Assembly (NCBI GenBank): GCA_015680685.1
Contig: MNCI01030840.1
Location: forward strand, 1 to 64,000
Direction of reading: 5' to 3'
DNA: 64,000 nucleotides
Origin: Gnetum montanum
Lineage: Eukaryota > Streptophyta > Gnetopsida > Gnetales > Gnetaceae
Shown: positions 56,701 to 64,000 of the stretch, piece by piece
Layout of the letters: each line of letters begins with the position of its first letter
Position numbering within the stretch: position 1 is the stretch's first letter
The notes under the pieces: model-generated
What the model saw: only the letters and a program-made list of their open reading frames with translations
What the model was told of the DNA's origin: nothing
The model's database searches: none
Program-made: the position numbers and the translations under genes

Positions 56701-58003
56701 TACTCAGGCGGCTACCCCCCCAGCAACTTATCCAGCAGACTCGCCGGGCGTGGTGTGAGATTGTGGCTGCTATGGGGCAGACGCCGACGTATGAGCCTGG
56801 CTGCATGGACATCCAGGCGGATGAGGAGCTGTGGTGGATGGTTTGCCAATGCGGATGGGACGCCCTGCTGCGGCGACTGGTCGGGGACCCTGACCTATCT
56901 GACAACTCTTTGTTTACCAACTGGCGCGACGATCAGACCTTCTTTCATGGCCGTGTTATTCGCCTGACAGAGGCTACTCTGGCCAACTACCTGGGGATCC
57001 CAGCCGCTGGGGAGATCATCCTGCCAACCTCTCGTGGCCTCCATAACTTGGAGACCTTTTTTGAGGGGCTTTCCCCGAGAACACAAAGCCGTCAGGTCCC
57101 TCGGACGTCCCTTCCACCCCTTTAGGCTCATGCGGCCGTCTTGATCAAGCACTTCTTTGTGCAGTCAGGGAATGTGTCCAAACTCCAGGGGCTGCATTTC
57201 ACCTTCCTGCGGTGCTTGAAGGAGGGCACATGGGTAAACTTGTCGCGTTTCTTCCTCGAGGCCCTCCGCCTTCAGTGGCGGGGTCACCGTTCGGGGCTTA
57301 TTTTGGCCCTGTGGAGGGGGGTGGGGGGGGCAGGGGGCGCCGGGCCCATCCTCTGCCCCCACTAGGGGCCATTGCACTACCTCCCCCTGCTTCCCCCCCT
57401 TCCTCCACTCAGCGACGACAAGCTGCTCTCCACCTTTCTTAGGGCCGCCGCTCCCACCGCAACCCTACCCTCTCGCCCGCCCCCCCCCCCCCCCCCCCCC
57501 CCCCCCCCCAGCGCCCCCCTGCACTGGGAGGCACAGCTTCAACAGGTGGTTGCTGCGTCTCAGGAGGTCGAGCAACGGTCCTCGGAGAGTCGGTGGACCG
57601 AGGCCTTGGCCAAGTGGCACGCCGACCACGATGCTCAGCTCCAGGAACAAGCACAGCAGCTGAACAGGTAGCATACACTCGCAATGGAGACCTTGCATGC
57701 GCAGCTCACGGATGAGCTCCGAGACCAGATCAGGGAGGAACTGCGCCAGGAGGAGGCGGACCAACAGGTCCAGGAGGCGGCGGCCCGGGAGGAGCAGAAA
57801 CGTCTGTAGGAGGAAGAGGTGCAACAGCAACGGCAACTCGACCGGGCGCATCAGCGCAGCGCCCGTCAGTGGCTCATGGTGGGGGGCGCTGCCCGTATAG
57901 CATCCTTAGAATTAGCTGTGAGAGCTCCTGGGGGGAGCTCAGACGGCACATCCGGCGCATGTCCACTAGATTCCACCCAGATGCGGGGGATTCTTCGCTG
58001 AAT
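56701..58003 (+). pseudogene. Accessory 3' module of the LINE: globular domain, Pro-rich hinge, coiled coil
   Basis: One reading phase, the same as that of the zf-RVT segment, runs from about 56,700 to 58,003. Only four stops break it, all TAG in place of a plausible CAG. A globular part (about 56,760-57,360) shows CGWDALLRRL, NWRDDQTFF, RLTEATLANYLGIPAAGE and HFTFLRCLKEG. A Pro-rich hinge follows, with a long C homopolymer coding for Pro, and then a Gln/Glu-rich coiled coil (ELRDQIREELRQEEADQQ). The globular part loosely resembles the 'putative plant transposon protein' type of domain. It may be a C-terminal extension of the LINE protein, since homopolymer C runs at 56,646 and 56,715 easily hide a continuous frame. 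Confidence 0.6.
57478..57510. repeat. Poly(C) tract
   Basis: About 30 consecutive C bases, coding for Pro in the accessory frame. Length is uncertain in any assembly. Confidence 0.85.
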
Positions 58004-58455
58004 CGGCATAGGCGCGAGGCTCTTCTGCAAGGGTTTCAACAGGCCGTGAACTTCGTGGACACAGAGGACCATCGTGCCACCCTGGACCTTCTCCATGAGT
58101 TGGATTTGCCTCAGTGTGCCTGCCACCAGCTGCCGACCCACCCCTAGCCCCTCCCCCCCTCCCCCCCCGTTCTCTGTTGGGTTTGTCATTGTTGTGGGGT
58201 TGTGCCCCCCCCCCCACCCTTGTCCTCCCCCCCTTACTTTTGCATTGTGGATGCGGCCCCCCCCCCATGTTGGGGGGTTTTTGAACGTCTGTACGGCTCC
58301 GTGGTTCGGCCGCCATGCTGGGGGTCGGCCGGGTTTTTCACTTGATCTTTTGTGGGTTTCCAGGCCCCCCCCTTCTTCGGGGTGGGCCAACCCCGCTTGT
58401 ACTTGTATAGTCATGTACCATTCTTTCAGTAATACATTCCCGGACATTCTCTCAA
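58004..58455 (+). other. 3' tail of the LINE
   Basis: A shifted frame (58,004-58,145: RFHPDAGDSSLNRHRREALL) may be the true end of the accessory protein. Then follows C-run-rich DNA and an A-rich end near 58,450. Minus-strand frames here come from the C-runs. Confidence 0.5.
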
Positions 58456-58464
58456 AAAGAAATT

Positions 58465-58900
58465 GTAGAGAAATAAAATATAAAATAATAAAAATCTTAT
58501 GCCTCAATTATACTTAACCATACAATTAAGCTCCACAAGTGTAGTTGAGAAGACAATGATTATCATGATTAGATTTCACATCTTGGAACTAATGTACTTA
58601 GGAATTTAAGGTATGTGAAATTTGACCAAATCGCATGTGAACGCTTGTGATTTGTATGGTTGGGAATAAGGGTATCTCACTACTCATCATTGGTATCATT
58701 TTCAGGAACCTTTAATTGTTATGTGTGCTATCTAGGAGTTAGTGAAAATTTATTTAAGATTGTTAAAATGAAACTTAAAGTCATATGATATATTAAAATA
58801 ACTACAATAATTTTAAGAAGCAAATTGCATTTCTTATTTTCTAACACAAGATCTCTTCTTCTCATAGGAGTGATTCTTTGCCCAAGTCTAATGGATTAAA
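58465..58900 (+). other. Leader of element E, second part
   Basis: Resumes after the LINE and aligns with D's leader (gcatgtgaacgcttgtgatt, tggttgggaataagggtatc). Non-coding. Confidence 0.6.
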
Positions 58901-58979
58901 TTAGTAGGTTCCCCAACAATATAGAGTGGTATATGCTCATCCATATGAGTATGTACCCAATTTCACCTTCATCCTAAAC

Positions 58980-61517
58980 TAGGATGAGCTATTGTAGTGG
59001 CGTGACATGGAGGGCAACATTGTGTTGCTACCTGATCATTCTATTTTTGTGATGCTCCAACAAACTCTTATGTGATTGGTCCTCTAGGGAGTTCATGCTG
59101 AGTATGTTGTGCAAGATAGTAATGCTATGGATTATCATCCAACTGATATACAATGTCTAAGGGATCAAAAGCTAAAGTAATGCTGCAAATCTACAAAGGG
59201 AAAGTGGTTCAATGATTTCCCATACCGGCCGTACCAAAAAGATGGTGCAGAACCTTTCTCTTGGGATTTTTCATTTAGCAAAACTTCTCTCTTTTACTTT
59301 AGTGAAGGAGGTCAAAACTAGAACCTATAGTCCATGATGCATAATTTAGGTTTTGGTTAGAAAAGATCCAATGAAAAAGGGAAATCCAAGGATGAGAGTT
59401 ATGATAGGGATGCAAACAAGAAACCTGAACATGATCATGGCTACAATCACTAAAGGTGGATGGAAAGAAATGTGAATATGCTATTCCTCCTTCCTATTCA
59501 CCTTTATTGTCATTTTCTTTCTCTTTTAGCTCTAAACATAGCCACAGGGGAGTGATTGTGATGGAGGTGGTTGATAGGGCCGAGATGATTATTGGGATTG
59601 TTGGGAAAGTCAAGACCCAAGGCATATGTATTCAAGAGATACTCATCAACATGAATGAAGGGGTAGCAAAAGGCATTGTAGGCACCAAAATCATGTCCTT
59701 GATGAGCCTTTGCTCACTACCTAGAGCATGCTAAACATTACAGAGGCAATGAAAATTCCTACAAGGCACATTAAGAATAGTCAGATCAAGAGGCTAAACA
59801 TGAATAATATTCCTAGTTTGAAGAGGGATATAACTCAAATCCATAGAATCATCTTCAAGCTTTTCACAATTCTTATGCCTTGGAAAATATAGAAAATGAT
59901 TGGAAAAAGCTTAAGTTATTTCCTAGGACACTCATTAAAGATGTATAAAGTTGGTACTAGTCCTTAGAACCAGAATCCATTACAAAGTGAAGTACAATGC
60001 TCAAAATGTTCAATGAAAAATATCAAATGTACTCTAGAGTGTCCGACTTGAGGAGGTAGATCCAAGAATGTAAATAAGGAACACATAAACCCTTGGATGT
60101 TTCCATGGGCCAATACAAATTTCCTAGACATGGTTATTCTCAATAGGAATAACTTTGCCATATTGTAGATGGACTCTAATCAAAGATAAGAAGAACTCTT
60201 GGCATCTATGCATAAGGGTGATTGTTAGAACTAAGAGACCATTAGATTCAATAGTTAATTAAGTAGGTAGTGAAAGAAGAAGCAGAGTTGAGAAAAAATG
60301 AATATGCAGAAGAATTCGCAAGAGGAAGGTTTGATTTTGAGACAATGAGGCGAAATCATCAATTGAAGAGGTGGTGCATTAGAAAACCTTGCCACTTCAA
60401 AAATTTACCTTTGAAATTTTGATCAAGGTTGGTCAGTTATGGGATTCTATGAATAGTAGATTTCATGTTATCCTAAAAAATGTTGAAGAGTCCAAAGAAC
60501 AAGGTAGTGATCATGATCATAAGAGGTTTAAGGATGTTGAACATGCCAATCAAAGGGATAAGGGTAAGATTACTGTGGTAGAGGAAGTTGTGGGAATCAA
60601 ATCAAATGATGATGGTGGGTGTGACATCTGCCAATATGAACATTCTAAGATATGTTGCCCCACTGTGTCACACTTACTAGTGTTTAGGTTGTATGCTTTG
60701 AATCCATGACTAGCAAAAAGGAAAACACCTAGAAGATTTCCTTATCCTCAAGGAAATCCTAGCTAGTTCCACCAACAATAATAGTATTATCCAAGTGGAA
60801 CTCCACCACAACCATATGAGTAGTATCAATAGTGGCAATAACCATAGTCATGGGCGCTAGCACTACCAAGGTAGCAATACCATTACAGATAACCTGATTC
60901 ATATGGATATTAAGTTTAGTAACCCCGATCCCCATGTGACTCTTCTAGTCACATTTCTACTTTCCAACCTTACTACTACCCTCCTGAATATTATTGAAGT
61001 CATTTTTCACATTCAAGGAGGGATACCACTTTGTATTCTTATCCTCCTTCTATCCATACACCTATTCCTCCATCCTAAACATAGCTACTACCTGCTCCAT
61101 CTATGCAAGGTGAACCTCTAGCCCAATTGTAGCAATGCAACACTACTAGGTCTATTAGTCTATGATTGGTTTATCAACTAAGTGGTTTAGATACTAGATC
61201 ACAAAAGACCTTTTTTCTAGCTCAACAGTCCATCTAAACCCTCACATAAACATGTAGTTGGCAACCCTACTTCTCCATTTCCATTTACATATAATTTCTT
61301 TGAGTCTCCTTCAAACTAAATACCATCTAGACTACATACTATTATGCTCATTCATGTTATATATAATTGAATCTAGGCTAGAAACCTTTCTAAGAAATTA
61401 GCTAATACTAGGAGTCCTCTTATTTATTTGGAAATCACTAGGAATGAATCATGTAAAGTTCTTCTTGATTCAAGTTATGATGTGAATTTGATTTCTTATG
61501 AGATGTATACTGCCTAG
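58980..61517 (+). pseudogene. gag: Gag and protease start of element E
   Basis: The capsid domain is readable around 59,930-60,190: LFPRTLIKDV, SWYQSLEPESITK, MLKMFNEKYQMYSRV, QCK-like and PLDVSMGQYKFPRHGYS segments, as in plant gypsy gag. A Gln/Tyr-rich tail (about 60,720-61,150) aligns with D. At 61,425-61,512 the protease appears: ITRNESCKVLLDSSYDVNL, with DSS where DSG is expected; D has NSG. The frame ends at 61,517, where element F starts. Stops are many and mostly TAG or TAA at Gln positions. Confidence 0.7.
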
Positions 61518-63194
61518 TGAAACACAACTAATTTTTTCCTAACACTTTGAAATAAGAATAACACAAAGCCTCTTGAGCATTTGGGAGGCAAAAAGTTGAC
61601 TAAGGCATGTAACTCATGCTAAGGTCACGCTCAGAGCGTGAGTAAATCCGACAGCTTCAAAATCAAGTGAAAATGGTCCAAATTTGAGGGTGCAAGCCAT
61701 CCTCGAGAGTCACTATTGTCCACTCCAAGTTTTAGCATTCAGGAATTCAAATTTCGAGACAAATTATTCACATTTTGATACTCACATTGTCACTCACGCT
61801 GAGGTCACGTAGGCAACATGAGTGCAGCATGAGAAACTCCAAAATCCCCAAAACTAAGTCAAAATTACTTGATTCCATGGTGCAAGTCATCCTCTAAGTT
61901 CATCATCGACAAAATTCAAGTCCCAACCTCCACAGTTCTAGATTTCAAGTCCAGAATTGCAAGTTTCTGCAACTCATGCTCTAGTCACACTGCACTCATG
62001 CTGGCAGCATGAGTTCAATGTGAGCTCCCAAAAGTGGCTTAAATCAAGGTACATCAAGTTTAATTTTTTTGATTTTTAGATCACTGTTAAGGTCAACCAC
62101 AGTTAGGAAATTACTGTACTCAAGAACCAGGCTTCAAAAATAAAAATCTGGTGTGAAATATGTCATTTTTGGCTCACTCACGCTGAGGTCATGCTGGCAG
62201 CGTGAGTACTAATCATGCTTAGTCAAAATCATGTCAAACACATGCTAAGGACATGCCAAGACAAAATCAACTCATGCTGGAAGCTTTGGTGGAATAGAAA
62301 TGCCTTAAACATCCATGAAACCACTCAAATCGACATCCTACAATAGTCAGTACAATGATCGAGAAGTTTCAAGCAAGCCAGAGTCAATCTCTCCTATTTT
62401 TTATTGTAAATTTTCATCATTTGTAAGCTTTTCAAGCTCTTACGCTCCAAATTGTATCTAGTTTGGTGAGTGTAAGCTAGCTTGAGTAAGCTAACACACA
62501 TTGTAAGATACAATTCATCCGGTCAAGAACATAGTCCATGTACACACATCCAATTCACATAAAACTGTCCATTAGACACATGTCACACAATTTGTTTTCC
62601 TCTCATCTCTCATTTTTTGATTCCATCCATGAATTTTGTGCCCGAACCTGGCCAAAACCTATAAATACCCTATCAATTCACAAAAACAAGGGTTGGAAAT
62701 TTTGAAGGTGGACGACTTAGGAAGCATTGACTAGCAACCTTGGACACTCAGGCACATGAGACTCCTAGCATCCAAGCACCTGTTACACATCATCTCAGGG
62801 CTTAGCGCTTGACTTGTCATCCACATGCACAACTACACTTTGACCAATGCACATTCATTCTAAGCAATAGAATACAGTTCATTATTGCCTTCCATTTACA
62901 TTGTTTGCTTTTTTTATTCTTTGTTTATAATACAATTCTGTATACGCTCTATTTGCATTTCGTGTGTCATTGTTTACATTACGAACATCAATTACGATAA
63001 TCCTAGCACAAGGCATAGCTTAGGTTTGGGGAAGTCCTTTGTTGATTTGTGTGCAGACCATCCAAGGCACTCTACCTTCATTTTTCTTTTCCAGCTTTCC
63101 CTCATGCAAAGGGAGGGTCAACTGTGCTCGTCTGACGATCTTTCGATGTTTTTTTTTCCCTTCTAGCCTTACATCGATGATTTTAGTCAGTATA
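61518..63194 (+). repeat. 5' LTR of element F
   Basis: Starts tgaaacacaactaatttt like the other Tat LTRs and ends near cagtata, seven bases before the primer site. A TATAAATA box is at 62,660-62,667. U5 (ggggaagtcctttgttgatt) matches C's. U3 carries a fourth motif flavour, ctcacgctgaggtcacgc and cagcgtgagt, at 61,610-62,280. It is longer than C's LTR. Confidence 0.78.
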
Positions 63195-63200
63195 GTAAAT

Positions 63201-63218
63201 TGGTGCTAGAAGGAGGGC
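63201..63218 (+). promoter_or_regulatory. Primer binding site of element F
   Basis: tggtgctagaaggagggc, identical to element C's site at 28,273-28,290. Confidence 0.8.
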
Positions 63219-63249
63219 CTACCTGTTTATCGTCCTATTAAAATGTTTA

Positions 63250-63480
63250 TCATGCTAGCTATTAAACGCTGCACAAAGCAAGTGCTAAAACTAAAGTCCA
63301 ACTTGACTTACTCGTGCTAACCCTAGTCACTCATGCTAAGGTTACTCACACTGTGCTAGTTACTCACGTTATGCCAATTACTCACACTAACAGCTTGCTC
63401 ATGTTGACAAGTATAGTCACTCATGCTGACAGCTTGCTCACGCTGACAAAGCAGCTTACTCATGCACTATGGAACCTTCC
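63250..63480. repeat. Leader motif array of element F
   Basis: Repeated ctcatgctaa, ctcacgctgaca and ttactcacgtt words: the same flavour as F's LTR and at the same position as C's leader array. Confidence 0.7.
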
Positions 63481-64000
63481 CACGTCCTCACACCTAAACA
63501 ATATAACTTCATTTGTGTGAAAATCCAAGCCAACATGCCTATCAATTGCATGGAAAGAGAGGCAAAGTGAAACTATGAGCTCATCTACAAGGGAGGTCAT
63601 GAGTTCACTTTCTCAACATTTAACATAATCCCCCTCTCTGAGCCCCATCATCAACTCATATCTTAGCTTCTCATGGCAAGGAGTCAAGCCTCACAGCCAC
63701 CTTTGATAGATCCTCATAGCAAAGATGAGAAAGATGATTTTGCTTTCACTTCTACCCATTACATACCACAAGTACAAACCCATGGGGCACCTCTAACTAC
63801 TTCAGCACAACACATTTAGAGGATCACCTCACAACCTATGGTTGGGTAGTGGGTTTCAGCAATTGTCCAACAATACCAACCTACTCTCTATAATGTACCA
63901 CACCCTCTAATCCCATCCTTGAATGCTGCTCCACCAAAACAACCAACAATTTGACAATCTCCCTTTCTGCAAACAATGCAACAGTTGAATTACTATCAAT
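63480..64000 (+). pseudogene. gag: Gag start of element F (cut by window end)
   Basis: The frame around 63,497-63,980 reads YNFICVKIQANM, FTFSTFNIIPLSEPHHQLIS and HYIPQVQTHGAPL, aligning with C's gag N-terminal region (YNFICVKIQAS, IIPLPEHYSEIIS, HYIPQIPTQGASF). Both copies have a stop directly after IIS or LIS, TAA in C and TAG in F. A TGA and other stops are present. Confidence 0.7.

Larger units (their letters stand above)
55096..58455 (+). mobile_element. GC-rich LINE (L1-type), 5'-truncated, inserted in element E
   Basis: An abruptly GC-rich, CpG-rich block inside AT-rich DNA. It contains LINE reverse transcriptase, a zf-RVT zinc region, then an unusual 3' module and a C-rich 3' tail ending in a short A-rich stretch. 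Element E's leader is recognisable on both sides by alignment with D, so this is a true insertion and not contamination. I could not identify a clear target duplication. Confidence 0.8.
54465..61517 (+). mobile_element. Athila-like element E (LTR, leader, gag, protease start)
   Basis: Same family as D, opposite orientation. 5' LTR 54,465-54,957; leader, interrupted by a LINE at about 55,096-58,455; gag and protease start to 61,517, where element F's LTR cuts in. The remainder lies beyond the window. It is inserted in chromovirus G. Confidence 0.78.
61518..64000 (+). mobile_element. Tat-type Ty3/gypsy element F, 5' end
   Basis: 5' LTR, primer site, leader array and gag start; the rest is beyond the window. 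It interrupts element E at 61,517. Gag words shared with element C (YNFICVKIQA, HYIPQ) and the identical primer site show it is the same broad family. Confidence 0.82.

Noticed and set aside
57165-58507. Minus-strand Gly-rich frames
   Set aside because: They are caused by C-runs and low-complexity DNA opposite the LINE accessory module.
1-64000. Endogenous pararetrovirus
   Set aside because: Every pol with an intact order has an integrase and LTRs; no movement protein or caulimovirus-type coat region was seen.

Overview
The window is plant nuclear DNA, very probably from a large repeat-rich genome. A gymnosperm would fit, but that is inference. I see no host gene, no tRNA or rRNA and no CRISPR array. 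Nearly every base belongs to one of eight nested retroelements: four Ty3/gypsy elements of the Tat type (A, B, C, F), two copies of an Athila-like gypsy family (D on the minus strand, E on the plus strand), one chromovirus fragment (G, minus strand), one Ty1/copia element of SIRE type (H) and one GC-rich LINE. All coding regions are decayed, largely by nonsense changes that look like C-to-T deamination, especially CAG to TAG.

Layout. Positions 1-11,855 are the 3' two thirds of Tat element A, inserted into Tat element B (11,856-21,982). Positions 21,983-26,842 are the pol and 3' part of Athila-like element D (minus). The complete Tat element C (26,843-44,225, two LTRs, target duplication ATAAG) is inserted inside D. 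D resumes at 44,226-47,296 with gag, leader and 5' LTR. Then come copia H (about 47,300-52,390), chromovirus G (about 52,400-54,464, minus) and Athila-like element E (54,465-61,517, plus). The LINE (about 55,096-58,455) sits in E's leader. From 61,518 to the window end is the 5' LTR, leader and gag start of Tat element F, which interrupts E just after its protease site.

The most unusual content is in the Tat elements. Between the protease and the reverse transcriptase, A, B and C each carry a gene on the OPPOSITE strand, with canonical GT-AG introns (six in copy C). Its first two exons look like a HAD/FCP1-like (NIF-type) phosphatase domain with its catalytic acidic residues lost. Later exons encode a region with a loose likeness to plant-transposon accessory domains, then an acidic stretch and a charged, probably coiled-coil tail. 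The presumed promoter of this antisense gene, the LTRs and the leader of the same element share arrays of ACGC/GCGT dyad motifs. The motif version differs between elements but matches within an element. A second minisatellite with the core TTAAACT(A/G)(C/G)C separates the modules: gag-protease, antisense gene, reverse transcriptase-integrase and 3' region.

In the sense direction the Tat elements work as usual: LTR promoter, primer site, gag with a CHHC zinc finger, protease, reverse transcriptase, degenerate native RNase H, a second (archaeal-like) RNase H, integrase, polypurine tract and LTR. A conserved splice acceptor just before the reverse transcriptase reading frame suggests that the antisense gene lies inside an Ogre-like sense intron. 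Two inverted duplications bounded by single Ns (near 11.2 and 53.8 kb) look like assembly artefacts.
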